DNA from: Gambelia wislizenii
Taxonomy: Eukaryota > Chordata > Lepidosauria > Squamata > Crotaphytidae
Reading direction: 5' to 3'
Assembly (NCBI GenBank): GCA_030847615.1
Contig: JAUMIR010000003.1
Location: forward strand, 340,146,256 to 340,210,255
Length of the DNA stretch: 64,000 nucleotides
In this document: in pieces, positions 22,382 to 32,309 of the stretch
Numbering within the stretch: the stretch's first letter is position 1
Layout: each line of letters starts with the position of its first letter
Notes under the pieces: model-generated
Database searches by the model: none
The model's input: the letters and a program-made list of their open reading frames with translations, nothing else
Told to the model about the DNA's origin: nothing
Translations under genes and position numbers: made by a program

Positions 22382-22996
22382 GGGGGTTGTCTAAATGGTC
22401 AAAATAATCTACATTGAATTGGCTGGGACTCCTACCTGTTCTAGTAGCATTCCAGATCGGATCGCAGTATTTGGAAGGAGGGGGGCTAAATCCACTGTAA
22501 ACTCCACTGGAAAAGCCTGAAGTTTTTATAAAGCTCTGTAGAGAATGCACATTGTTGCTCATTTGGACAATCAGGTTCACATTCATTCACATTCCTGATA
22601 AGAGCAGAAATGGAAGCTGGTCAGACGTGGGCAGGGGGTGGAGCTTGCTAACAAGGCAAATGCTTGGAACCACCATCTTGGATTTTCGCTTTAGCGATTG
22701 TGTGCTCTGGTGATGAAATAGCCCTTTTCTTTTCTTTTTTAATTTATTTAGGCGGAATATTGCACTTTTGCACCTTAGATATGCTTTAAAAAACTGTTCA
22801 GTGGCAGCAACTGGCAACATTAAAAACATGAGTAATTCACTCATGCCTACCATCTTGATTCGCAGGCATGCCCATTGGGACAGCAAAAGTGCATAGCTTC
22901 ACATATCTGCGATGTTGCCAGAGAACCATTAAGACAAATAGAAGCTGTTTTGAATTGATGTTAGTCCACATTTCACCCCCTCCTATAGACAAACCC
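22382..22996. mobile_element. Non-autonomous DNA transposon, about 615 bp
   Basis: The ends GGGTTGTCTAAATGG and CTCCTATAGACAAACCC are inverted. The inside (GCTTGCTAACAAGGCAAATG, TTAGCGATTGTGTGCT, CATGAGTAATTCACT) recurs in the same order at 43015-43513. No transposase ORF. Confidence 0.7.
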
Positions 22997-23491
22997 TAGA
23001 ATTCTGTTCAAAATTTGCTCCAGAGCTATATCATTATTAATGTTTTTCATCTTCTCCCCACCCCCAACTCTTGGCTAATTCATCAAACAAACCAAGGCAC
23101 TGAAGGGGAATATGTAAACAGTCCTGCAGAAAAATATTACAGAAGTTTGGTAGTTTTTAAACTTGGATCTTTCATATCAGAACATATAACTGCTGTCCTT
23201 TGTTTCAGATGGTAAACCAGACTGTGTATGCCAAAAATAAAAATAATCTAAAAATTCATAGCAGGAACTTATATACATTCTGGACTCTCAGAAGGTTAGG
23301 CAGATTGCATGCATCTGCATATCAAAATATTTATAAAGACACCCAGAGAGACCTGAGATTATAGTAGAATTTGTTTTGTTTAATAATATCACCCTACATC
23401 TTATCCCACAGTATTTTTTAGCTAATACTGAAATTCTCCAGAGGAGCTGGAAAATGTTCATCATTTCTTTTGTTCCAAGCTTGTTACAGAC

Positions 23492-23680
23492 TCTGTGTGT
23501 GTGCGCCCGTGCATGTCTCTTGAGCTGTGGTGATCCCATGAATTCCATACTTGGAGGTGGTTTGCCATTGCCTTCCTCTGCATATAGCCTACATCACCTA
23601 GTATTCATTGGCAGTCTCCCTTCCAACTACTAAGCAGGACTGACCCTGCTTAACTTCTGAGATTAGACAGGGTGTGGTGT
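23492..23680 (-). mobile_element. 5S-derived SINE, minus copy
   Basis: The complement of 23590-23675 reads as 5S rRNA with AGTTAAGCAGGGTCAGTCCT and GGGAGACTGCCAATGAATAC. The tail side begins with a GTGTGTGTG tract at 23494. Confidence 0.82.
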
Positions 23681-23956
23681 TTTCAGGCTGCTAGAAACAT
23701 GGGTTTCCATATAAACAGAATAAGACTCAGAGATTTTCACCACTGCATTTTATTTATAATCTCTAAAATATATTGATGATAAATCTCCTTTGTTTGGTTT
23801 TCTCAATAGTATCAGGGACACAAAGTTACAGATGGTCATTATGGGCTTTGATAAATAAATCACTGCACATGTTTTTATGTGGCAAAACACTAGATCCACT
23901 GTGAATGAGGTTTGAAGTTTCAAAGGGTAAATACATTTCCAGCATAATCTTGTCCA

Positions 23957-24179
23957 TGGGGGAATTCACATGACACACAAATAATCCAGTTTGAAACTGG
24001 ATTATTTGCATGGCTCGTTGCTATGGATTCCTGAGATTTGTAGTTTTATAAGGTCGCTAGCCTTTTCTGACAAAGAGTACTGGTGCCTCACCAAACTATA
24101 AATCCCAGGATTCAATACGAAGGAGCCATGCAAATAATCCAGTTTCAACCTGGATTATTTATCTAGTGTGGATGCCCCC
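23957..24179. mobile_element. Palindromic MITE (AAATAATCCAGTTT family)
   Basis: Inverted ends: GGGGGAATTCACATG with CACAAATAATCCAGTTTGAA on the left and CCTGGATTATTTATCTAGTG with GGATGCCCCC on the right. The core has CACCAAACTATAAATCCCAG. Same family as 28067-28290. Confidence 0.75.
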
Positions 24180-24199
24180 TTGTCTCCTCCAGTCTGATG

Positions 24200-25160
24200 T
24201 TAAGTCTGAGTTCAGTATGATTTACTCTCTGGTCAGTGTAATAAGATTGCAGGTAACCTACACACATCTCTTTGTGTGTAATGTTTTGGCTGTAATTTTC
24301 TACAGGCAGCCTAGCATCTACCACGTGTGTTGGACTACAGCCTGTATTATCCTCACTTGACATGGCCAACATATTGGAAGAGCACCAGATTGAGAAAGAT
24401 GGCTTTGTGATCTTTACAATTATGCACTAGATCGTAGGAAGCTGCCTTATATTGAGTCAGACAATTGATCCATCTAGATTAGTACTGCCAACTCTGAGTA
24501 GGTGTCAGCTCTCCAGAGTTTCAGAGACAATTTCTGAAATCAGATGGGTGTGCTCAGGGTGATTTCATGGTTATTGGCATCGGTGTTTAGTGACTGCATA
24601 TTCATTTCCCTGTTCTAAGCATACACCAAAAACATGAAGGAAATCAAGGAGTAGGCTTGTGTGCAGTGTAAGCCAAAAGAGTCTTTGTAGAAAAATCTTG
24701 GTGCATGTATGAAATCTTTGGTTTCTGACCAGAGTGTCTTACTGGATTTCCATGGAAACAACAGCTGTAGAATGAACTGCTAGATAAAACTGATATGAAT
24801 ATATGTGTGACTGTGCCCACTTTTCCCCATGGGGCAAAAGCAAGAGCCTTTTTCAATACAAGATCTTTGCACAATGATAGCACACATGGTTTGTATGCAT
24901 AAGCTCCTGGGTACAACAATATCGGGAGTTAAGATGCTTGATCAAAGCTGAGCTTGATTCTAAACCTTGGGCAAGCATCTATGTCTCATCTAAGGGGCAT
25001 GGGGAGCAGTTTTGCCATGTCTCCCTGGGCTCTTTTAGACCAAGAAGAAGACATTTTATAACCAGAAAGTAAATCAGAATGCCTTGAAAAATGTTTCCCA
25101 GGCAGTAAAACAGCCTGGAAGGGGGATATGAAGAATACCCCCTAGAGGGCATGGAGGGGG
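24200..25160. other. No gene; only a short LINE-like fragment near 24435-24540
   Basis: GGAAGCTGCCTTATATTGAG and GATCCATCTAGATTAGTACT resemble the start of a reptile CR1/L3-associated repeat; its opposite end type appears at 47390-47590. The rest is unassigned. Confidence 0.45.
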
Positions 25161-25164
25161 CACT

Positions 25165-25201
25165 TGAAGTAAGTAAGTAAGTAAGTAAATAAATAAATAA
25201 A
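25165..25201. repeat. (AAGT)n/(AAAT)n microsatellite
   Basis: Five AAGT-type units followed by four AAAT-type units. Confidence 0.9.
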
Positions 25202-25289
25202 AATCCAAATTTTAGGGGGGGATCAAAAACAACTTTGGGGTCAACATGCAGCTCATGGGCTGCATTTTCTCATCCCCTGCTGTAAAGTA

Positions 25290-25412
25290 AGGGTGGCAGT
25301 CATGTGACCCTCCAAATGCTGGACTGCAAATTCCAGAAGCCCTCTCTAGCATAGCCAATGTTAAGGAATTCTGGGAATTGTAGTCCAAGAACATCTGGAG
25401 TGTCACAATATA
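25290..25412. mobile_element. Palindromic hAT-like MITE fragment
   Basis: CATGTGACCCTCCAAATGCTGGACTGCAAATTCC is mirrored by GGAATTGTAGTCCAAGAACA with a short middle. Similar pieces lie at 44514, 54670 and 54905. Confidence 0.55.
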
Positions 25413-25790
25413 TTAGGTTTATTCCACAAGATAACAAAAATATTAACAAAGGCATAGGAGAGTGAATACTTTATTACTATGTGTCATTTTGTAGCTTATT
25501 ACTGCTTTTTCTCTTCAATTATATTTTGTATCCATTTTTAAATGTTGCTGGTCATTGACCAAATAAAATCGATATATGTCACATGATTCTCACCTAAAGT
25601 TTCCATATCCACAAAACAAATTGTATGTCCCCGGGCTTACATGTCCTCTCTACTGTTGAGTTTTTTCCAAAATCTGCTAAAGCCAAAACAGCCTCCTTTC
25701 TCATTGACTTAATCGTGGCTTAAAAAATTGTTTTGTACTTATGTGCCAAGGAGTGCTTTAGTGGCTGAATTCAGCTTTAGTGGCAGCGGC

Positions 25791-25824
25791 ATCATCATCA
25801 TCATCATCAACAACAATAATAAAC
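25791..25824. repeat. (ATC)n(AAC/AAT)n microsatellite
   Basis: Seven ATC-type units, then AAC and AAT units. Confidence 0.85.
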
Positions 25825-26039
25825 ACTTTTATAATGTTACGAGTACTATGTTCTATCCTAACTATTGTCTGTCATTTCCCCTTCACTGTTTAAATATCAC
25901 TCTTGTTTGAAAGGCCCTTAGTGAAGTACGTGACCTTTAGGAATGTCTTTGGAGGAAATTGTGGTATCGGTGAGAGTCACAGTATAAATTTTAAGATAGC
26001 ATGTTTTTCCTTTTTTGGCAGATGCTGCATGCCAGCCTT

Positions 26040-26160
26040 CTCTTAACTGGAGCCATACAGATGTGTTGGACTGCATTTCTCATCTCCCCTATAATGTAGT
26101 TAGACCATGTCAACTGAGGATGGTAGGAAATGCAGTCCAGCAGGTATAGAAGGGGAAGTA
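26040..26160. mobile_element. Palindromic hAT-like MITE
   Basis: GTTGGACTGCATTTCTCATC is mirrored by GGTAGGAAATGCAGTCCAGC around a central TAGTTAGACCATGTCAACTG. Confidence 0.55.
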
Positions 26161-26579
26161 ACAGACTGGGAAAGGCTGCTATGTGCCTTGAATTGCTGAA
26201 TGGCAGTTTCCCCTCCACAGAGATCTAGTGGCAAGGAATACTTAATGTATTGGAATGCAGAGGGAAAGAAGGATAGACAAACAGGCAGATCTTTGTCTGA
26301 GTGTGCAGAATATATTGAAATATTAACAAAACCTGATTAAAAGCTTCCACACATCTGAAGGAGGATGGAGAGAATAATGGCGGAGACAGAGGTGCTGTCA
26401 AATGGTTGCCCAGGCCCAAGTTTGGAAACAGGACTTCTTTGGACTACAAATCCCAGACTCTCCCAGCCATCATGACAACTCGATCTAGCTGGCTGGGGAA
26501 TTCTAGGCATTGCAGTGAAAAGAAGTAATTTCTTCAAGTTTTGACCATGCCACCACTGCACAAGCAGTGCAATATATTA

Positions 26580-26815
26580 GTTCTATTTATATCCTGCATT
26601 TCCTCCATTGAATTCAAGGTGGTGTCAAGATTCTCCTCTGTCCCATGTTATCCTCTCAACAACCCTGTGAGGTAGGTGAAGCTGAGAGTAAACAACATGC
26701 CCAAAATTCACCAACTGAGATTTAAGAAAAACAGCAACATAGTGTGGATTAGAACCTGGATCTCCCAAATCCCAGTCTGATACTCTAACCACTACACCAC
26801 ACTGGCACTAATTTT
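26580..26815 (-). mobile_element. MIR-like CORE SINE, minus copy
   Basis: Plus-strand CTCAACAACCCTGTGAGGTAGG, then TGCCCAAAATTCACCAACTG, then TCTAACCACTACACCACACTGG match the reverse complement of a MIR-type SINE. It is an ancient, diverged copy. Confidence 0.72.
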
Positions 26816-26819
26816 AGAC

Positions 26820-27860
26820 TTGGCCTTGGGCAGTGTGCTGGGCCAGCCCTGTGCCTTAGATGGAACATTGAGGGTAAGCCAGTGAGAAAAACAAATCTAT
26901 TCAGCTGCTTTGATGTCCATTGGATTGTGTGATAAGGGTATTATCCTATCCTCTGTTTCAGCAGAGCCATTGGAGAAGGACTTTGGGGGAGAGCAGATAG
27001 GAGGACCTCCTGGATGCTGCTCAGCTGACTTGCCACAGTAAAGTCATACATATCCTGCCCCCAATTCTGGTGTCTAAAGTAAGCTCACTACACAACTGCT
27101 GTGCTTGAAATGACAGGCAAATTGTATCCTCTTGGTGAATGCATCAGCCTTTCTTTGGTGATACTGAAGCTCAGGGCTGGCCCTGCCATCTGCTAGACTA
27201 AAGCGGTCACCTCAGGCAGCAGATTTTCATTTTCACAAAAATAGACCCTGGAGAATTACTTCTAAGAAAATAAACATGTTGAAACCATTCCTAACTGAGC
27301 ACTACTAGGAAGATGCTCTGGGACATGGACTCCTCCTAAAGCTGCTCCATTAGAGATGGCTTCAGCATGTCATCATACCCATTCTTCTGAAAAGTAACTT
27401 TCCAAGCTCCTCTTCAAAGTGACTTTCAGAGCTCTGCACAGAAGGGCAGGATACAGTTCAACACTGACTTCCTTATTACAGGATTTTCTGCCTCATGTGC
27501 CAAAAAAGTATTTGGCTGGCTTTGAGGAGTATTGACTTGGAGCTTGGCTGGGGCGCCATATGCTGCTCTCCTCCAGGCAACAAAAGGACTTGGGCGGCCT
27601 GTGGCCACTGAATCCTCCAGGCTACCCTGGAATCCTTTCCCTGTGGGATCTTGAGTGATGGATTAATCGTTATTAAATTGGAAAAGTGGGGATGTGGTTA
27701 CCCCCCTCCCCACAAATCTCATCCATTTGCCATGTGTGTCTGTCAGGCTTTCCTTCTCATTTTTTTTGTTTTGTTTTCTTTCCCTTTTGCCAGGATCCTG
27801 GGTGCATCCATGTCCCCCCCCCCCTGCCCTGCCACTGCCCCACAGCTGAGGGCCAACCCA
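26820..27860. other. No gene recognised; unassigned DNA before the CR1
   Basis: Short ORFs, including overlapping ones at 27651-27967 on both strands, lack domains. A C-rich run lies at 27815-27824. Confidence 0.45.
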
Positions 27861-27869
27861 GCACAAGAT

Positions 27870-28371
27870 TCAGAGGTGATCTGATAGCCATGTTTAAATA
27901 TTTGAAGGGATGTCATACTGAGGATGGAGCAAGCTTGTTTTCTGCTGCTCCAGAGACTAGGACATGAAACAGTGGGTTCAAACTACAGGAAAAAAGATTC
28001 CACCTAAACATTAGGAAGAACCTCCTGACTGTAAGAGTTGTTGGGCTGTGGAATGCACTGCCTTGGGAGGCACCCACACAAGAGAAATAATCCAGGTTGA
28101 AACTGGATTATTTTCATGGCACCTTTCTATAGAATTGTGGGATTTGTAGTTTGGTGAGGCACCAGCACTCTTTGACAGAGAAGGCTAAAGACCTTGTAAA
28201 ACTAGAAACGCCAGGAGTTCATAGCAAGGAGCCATGCAAATACAGTAATCCAGTTTCAAACTGGATTATTTGTGTAGTGTGGATTCCTCTTTGGAGTGTG
28301 GTGGAGTCTCCTTCTTAGCTGGTTTTTAAACTGAGGCTGGATGGTCATCTGTTAGGAATGCTTTACTTGTT
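27870..28371 (+). pseudogene. CR1 LINE 3' coding fragment, interrupted by a MITE
   Basis: Sequence from GATCTGATAGCCATGTTTAA through CTGCTGCTCCAGAGACTAGG and CACCTAAACATTAGGAAGAA is the CR1 C-terminal region; frameshifts and stops break the reading. A palindromic MITE sits at 28067-28290. After it, CR1 resumes (GGAGTGTGGTGGAGTCTCC) and stops before its tail. Confidence 0.82.
28067..28290. mobile_element. Palindromic MITE (AAATAATCCAG family) inside CR1
   Basis: Inverted ends GAGGCACCCACAC and GTGTGGATTCCTC, with AATAATCCAGGTTGAAACTG mirrored by CAGTTTCAAACTGGATTATT. CTTGG or similar is repeated on both sides, where CR1 would otherwise be continuous. Confidence 0.78.
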
Positions 28372-28506
28372 TTTACTAACACTTGGGGATCTTAGTATGT
28401 AATGCACAAGAATAATTATTGCAGATTTTTTCCTCATCTGTCATAACACTATGGGCCCATCTATACGAGGGAATAAAATGTTGATTGGTGCGTAATAATG
28501 CCAATT
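28372..28506. repeat. 135 bp segment shared, inverted, with 43468-43600
   Basis: It reads TAACACTTGGGGATCTTAGT, AATAATTATTGCAGATTTTT and GGAATAAAATGTTGATTGGT. The reverse complement of 43468-43600 agrees at nearly all positions. The right half is the end of the DNA transposon seen at 43015-43513; the left half is not assigned. Confidence 0.75.
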
Positions 28507-28682
28507 ACTAAGAGTTGTTGGGCAGTGGAAGGCACTGCCTTGGAGTGTGGCGAGTCTCCTTCTTAGGTGGTTTTTAAACAGAGGCTGGATGACCATCTGT
28601 TGGGAATGCTTTACTTGTGTATTCCTGCATGGCAGGGGGCTGGACTAGATGGCCCTTGTGGTCCCTTCCAGCTCTGTGATTC
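28507..28682 (+). mobile_element. CR1 LINE 3' end abutting the CpG island
   Basis: It repeats the CR1 stretch of 28033-28370 (AGAGTTGTTGGGCAGTGG, GAGGCTGGATGACCATCTGT) and continues to the tail CCTTGTGGTCCCTTCCAGC. It is therefore either a second copy or a tandem partial duplication of the first. Confidence 0.82.
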
Positions 28683-28941
28683 TCTTCCACTCAAGGCCCA
28701 CCCGTGCACACAAAACCCCCGCTCCTGCCGCGTGTGAGCCAAGCGCGCTCCTCCTCCTGTCTTCTCGTCCTGGCGGCCGATCAATCAGTGGGCGGCCGCC
28801 CCGTCCTTCGAGAGCTGGAACTTTGATTGTTGTTGTCGATGGCGAGGCCGGCTGGGCGGGAGCGCGCCCGCGCGGAGGTCTGCGCCGCTTTCTCGCCATC
28901 CACCCCCCCCCCGCGCCCGCTGCTCTTGCCGGCCGGCCACA

Positions 28942-28962
28942 CTGCTGCTGCTGCTGCTGCTG
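28942..28962 (+). repeat. CTG/CAG trinucleotide repeat, 7 units, in the CpG island
   Basis: Seven perfect CTG units lie about 455 bp upstream of the ATP8A2 ATG, in the putative promoter or 5' UTR. The same tract reads as poly-Ser, poly-Gln or poly-Ala in chance ORFs on the other strand. Confidence 0.9.
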
Positions 28963-29008
28963 CTTGTGCCTGGGTGGTTTTGCACACGCACACGAGGAGA
29001 CACGCACG

Positions 29009-29030
29009 CGGGGCGGGGCGGGGCGGGGGG
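29009..29030 (+). promoter_or_regulatory. Tandem GC boxes (Sp1/KLF-type)
   Basis: Three overlapping GGGGCGGGG-type units lie about 390 bp upstream of the ATP8A2 ATG. They are typical Sp1/KLF sites of CpG-island promoters; occupancy is inferred. Confidence 0.6.
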
Positions 29031-29373
29031 TGGCAGGCAGAGGCGAGGCATTGCTGGCCAAGCAACAGGGAGGCCGGCTTTTGCCGCCGCTATAACTAAG
29101 GGCCACCTCCTCCCCGCCGAGCCCTTGGCGAAGAAGAGCGGAGGCTGGCTGGAGGGAGGCGCTTCTTTCTTGGCGGGGGTGTGTGTGAGTGGGAGTGGGT
29201 GTGAGTGTGAGGGAGGGGGTCTCCCCAGAGAAAGGCGGGACGTGGGGGTCCGCGCCCTGGGTGGCCAGAGGGAGCCTTCCTTTCTCCTCAGGCGCGCCAT
29301 CTCTCCCGCCAACTGACTGCTCGCTCCCTCCTTTTCTCCCCCTCTTTCCTCGGCTGCTCCTGCGGCGGACAAG

Positions 29374-29417
29374 GACCCATTTGCTCCTCTTCGGGCTACA
29401 AGAAAGCGGACGATGCC
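29374..29417 (+). other. ATP8A2: In-frame N-terminal extension of ATP8A2, possible exon body behind a splice acceptor
   Basis: Read upstream of the Met at 29418 in the same frame, the sequence gives [15 protein letters not shown]. From memory, the long ATP8A2 isoform has G-P-x-x-S-S-x-G-Y-K-K-A-E-D-E just before the same Met, so about 10 of 15 residues match. The resemblance ends near 29373, where an AG (29372-29373) follows a long pyrimidine-rich run (about 29324-29362). This fits a splice acceptor and an exon of 145 bp (29374-29518) joined to a 5' exon not identified here. The frame stays open back to a stop at 29208 and contains no ATG between that stop and 29418. Confidence 0.5.
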
Positions 29418-29478
29418 ATGTCCGGGGCCACGTCCTCTGCGGACCAGGAGGAGGCAGCCGCCCGCACCATTTACTTGA
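29413..29478 (+). other. Short ORF overlapping the ATP8A2 start out of frame
   Basis: An ATG at 29413, with A at -3, lies five bases before the ATP8A2 ATG in another frame. It runs 21 codons to TGA at 29476-29478, overlapping the ATP8A2 reading. A ribosome scanning a transcript that begins upstream would meet this ATG first. If the longer in-frame N-terminus is the true product, this ORF is irrelevant. Confidence 0.4.
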
Positions 29479-29518
29479 ACCAGCCCCAGCCGAGCAAGTT
29501 CACCGACAACCGGGTCAG
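29418..29518 (+). CDS. ATP8A2: ATP8A2 N-terminal coding exon (phospholipid-transporting ATPase IB), exon only
   Basis: This exon encodes the cytosolic N-terminus of a P4-ATPase flippase, which moves aminophospholipids (mainly phosphatidylserine) from the outer to the cytosolic leaflet together with a CDC50 subunit. The reading is [12 protein letters not shown], then [10 protein letters not shown], then SKFTDNRV, closing on AG before GTAAGC. Known vertebrate ATP8A2 has M-S-x-A-T-S at its start and A-R-T-I-Y-L-N-Q-P soon after. By eye about 23 of 34 positions agree, against about 20 of 32 for ATP8A1, which also lacks the two residues before R-T-I. The exon ends after two bases of a codon, so the next exon should supply the last base of the conserved Ser before T-A-K-Y. 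The start was chosen because it equals the annotated ATP8A2 Met1 of the common isoform; it has G at -3 and T at +4. Exon 2 is not seen in the window. Confidence 0.86.
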
Positions 29519-29659
29519 GTAAGCTGGCCGGCGCGCTGGGGAGAGCCTTGGGGGGAGCCCCGGGGCCGGAGGAGGGAGAGGGAGGGCGGGCTCTGGAGCG
29601 AGTCTCCAACGGACCCGGCCCAGAAGTGGGGCTTGGCGGTGGGTGCGGGCAGAGGGCCG

Positions 29660-31250
29660 GCTCTTGCCACCATGAGGCAAAGTGAGGCGGGTGCCTCACA
29701 GTTTGTCATGTCGTGGAAGAGTAGCAAGTTTGTGGGTGGCGGAGCGTATTTCTTCATTGTCACTGTCTCTGTTCCTGTAGGCAGAGTGGAGGCAGGTGCC
29801 TCAGGCAGCTGAGTTGTGGTGCCATTGAAGTTTGTGCTGTGCTTAATTTAGGATTATTATTACTGTACTGTGATTGCTCTTCCTCCTCCTTATTCTCGTT
29901 TGGAGTGACAGGGAAGGGAGCTATATTTGTACATGTATGAGAGTTGGGGGGAGCTGGACTCAGGTGCCAAATAACTAAAATGGGTTCAGGTACTGTGCGC
30001 CGGGACTTGTGGAGTGGTTTTTATCAGGACCATTTACTCTCCTGCCTCAGATCGCCATATATCAGGCCCAGCCCTGGCCCTTGGCTACTAGTCTCTTCTT
30101 ATTAGACGGCTATTTTGAGAAGAGGGGTTTTGGGGGGAGAGGAAACTCTCTCTCTCAAATTCCACCTCCCAAAGTGTCTTGTTAACAAGTCCTGTTGCAT
30201 GCACCCTTGTTTTGCCTTTGAATCTGAAAGGAGCAGTCTTTCTTTTTTTTAGAGACAGGTTTGTCCTCAGCTTTCTGACCCATAATTTATTGACACTTAA
30301 AGCAGAAGGAGGAAAATGATCTCCCAGAAGTGCATACTGTATTTAGGAATTCTGAGAAAGATGTAGCATTTTATGCTTGGATGTGTCCATACCAGGCTGA
30401 TTTCTGTTGCTGTTACAGCTGTTCCTGCTGGAAAGATTCATCCTTTTGTTTTGTTCCTTATTGGCTGTGGCCCATGATGAAGTACTGCCTCCTGAGCAAC
30501 AACAATAGACAGTCAAGAAACTGAGTAACAAGCAGTGGCAGGCTAGGACCTGGTGTGCTTCTTCTGATCAGAGCAGTTAAGAAAGGAAGAGAAGGTCAGC
30601 AGCAGGTGATGGATAATAGACTCTTATTTGCCAGAGAATTGTGCCAGAGCTGGTAACAGGTGGGGCACAATAGTGAGAGATCAGTTACGCATGATTCTAG
30701 CTGGTAAACAGTGGCTCTCTCAGCAAGACAATTATGAGAGCTAATAACAGAAGGCACTGTTGGCAGGTCCCGTAACAAGAAGCAGTAGAAGAAGAGGAAT
30801 TAAGAGATACAGTGGACCTGGCCTGGGTCACTTAGGTACAGAAATAACTTATGCGTGTAAAACTGTACACACAACATTTTAGCTCATGCATATATGAATG
30901 TTCCCCATCTCACTCCTTCTTGTCACTGTGTGATGTGGGAAGGAGCTGCCTTGAAAGAGTTTGGCACACCTCTGTTTCCTAACTGGAGTTAACCCAAGTT
31001 AGGTGTTTTTCTGCCTGAGGCAGAGCAACAAATGGCAAACTCCTCACTGACATACACCACAATGCATTGTGCCCTTGCAGATATACAAATCTGGCTTTAA
31101 AAGAACACTTTATTTTAGATGAGTAAGCAGAGCAAATGTAATATACACTACAGTGCCTCTTCTTCTTCTGGGGCTGAAGATATGGAGCCTCTAAATCCAA
31201 AGAACTGTGGTTCTTTGTTGTAACGTACAGAATGTCCCATGCATGTTTTG
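29660..31250. other. No gene recognised; first part of the ATP8A2 intron
   Basis: GC content falls to background within a few hundred bases. A palindrome-like match GAATCATCTTTCC/GGAAAGATTCATCC near 30430 is weak. No complete repeat seen. Confidence 0.45.
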
Positions 31251-31257
31251 TCTCCCC

Positions 31258-31258
<1 letters not shown>

Positions 31259-31292
<34 letters not shown>

Positions 31293-31297
31293 TTTTT
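31259..31297. repeat. (TTTC)n microsatellite
   Basis: About eight perfect CTTT units followed by a T run. Confidence 0.9.
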
Positions 31298-31299
31298 TG

Positions 31300-32220
31300 T
31301 ATCATCTACCCATAAAGATTTATTTGTACAGACTGATCCTGTCTGTATCGTGTGGTGTGACTAGGGCGGCTGCCTCACTTTGTTTAATAGCAGAGCCAGC
31401 CCTGCACCAGAAGCTATGCACCCACATTTTGAGTCTAAAAATGTTTTCAAGTGCTTAATTTCTAGAAAGATGCCCAAATGCAAAGTGGTTGAAAGATCTG
31501 CCTCTAAAATTCCAGATGTATAGGAATTTACCTTTCATGCTGATGAGAGAAAGGCTTCTCTGTCAATGCACTGAGGCACAGTCTAAATAATAATAATAAT
31601 ACATAATGTGATCAGGCCCTGGATCTGAAAACAATTGGTATCTTGTAAAGCTCAGATCAAAAAAGGCCTTGAAAGTCTTTAGAACAGAGCTTGGAAAAGC
31701 TACACTTTGGAGTGGAAGTTCCAGACTCCCTCAGTGACATAGCCACTAGTCATGCTGTGTGTGTGTGAGGGGGATACTGAAATCAAAGAGTAAACTTTTC
31801 AAACTTTGTTTGGGAAGCTGTCCTATACTTGTCCATTTAGCCAGATGTCTCAGGCTGGGTCCTTTCAGTGGCAGCTAGTAGCTTCTATGTCAGTGGGTCA
31901 GTGAATTTGCACTGGCTTTCAGTAAAAGCTTTAGTAGAACTATCCAAGGTACTGAACCTCTTTTGGGATTAGGATTCCTTTAAAATTCAGACTAAAACCT
32001 GGAGTGGATTTACTACCTGCTGACATGAAAGCCACTTGCCACCAATGTGTTTTTCCTATCACTGGGAGTTTCATCCTTTTTTTAAAAAAATTAGATGCCA
32101 GGGGTTCAACTTACGATCTACTTCGTGAAGGCATGTATTATACTGCTGTCCTGTGAAAACTCATAACACATTATACTTACGAGACTACTGGTACATCATA
32201 CTTACAAGAATGTGACTGGC
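31300..32220. other. No gene; one repeat-like piece at 31930-32070
   Basis: The piece with CTATCCAAGGTACTGAACC and TTCCTTTAAAATTCAGACT recurs at 40025-40060 and 40926-40945, where it flanks an insertion, so it is an old dispersed repeat. The rest is unassigned, with a small (AAT)n tract at 31587-31601. Confidence 0.5.
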
Positions 32221-32225
32221 ATAGG

Positions 32226-32305
32226 TATTATTATTATTATTATGTTCATTTATATAGCGTCATAGGCTTTACATAGTGCTTTACAGAGGAGAAAAACAAA
32301 GATCT
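32226..32305 (-). mobile_element. L2-like LINE 3' end
   Basis: (ATT)n followed by TTCATTTATATAGCGTCATAGG and TTTACATAGTGCTTTACAG is the complement of the L2-like 3' end also seen at 1979. Confidence 0.7.
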
Positions 32306-32309
32306 TTGT

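Larger units (their letters stand above)
28683..29660 (+). promoter_or_regulatory. ATP8A2: CpG island / promoter region of ATP8A2
   Basis: About 1 kb of GC-rich, CpG-dense DNA stands out from the AT-rich surroundings and covers the ATP8A2 first coding exon. It starts directly after a CR1 tail and fades within the intron. It contains tandem GC boxes (29009-29030), a CTG tract, an SP1-like C-rich run near 28903-28916 and a TATA-like TATAACT at about 29090. The start of transcription is not defined by the sequence. Long ORFs on both strands here (up to 304 codons) are by-products of high GC and few stops. Confidence 0.8.

Noticed and set aside
1..28000. A neighbouring gene upstream of ATP8A2
   Set aside because: No reading with conserved domain or splice structure was found; all recognisable protein matches were LINE remains. 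A small conserved exon could still have been missed by eye.
28645..29812. Long overlapping ORFs (up to 304 codons) on both strands of the CpG island
   Set aside because: They are rich in Pro, Ala, Arg, Gly and Ser, overlap one another in several frames and lack domains; GC-rich DNA simply has few stops. Only the short ATP8A2 frame shows similarity to a known protein.
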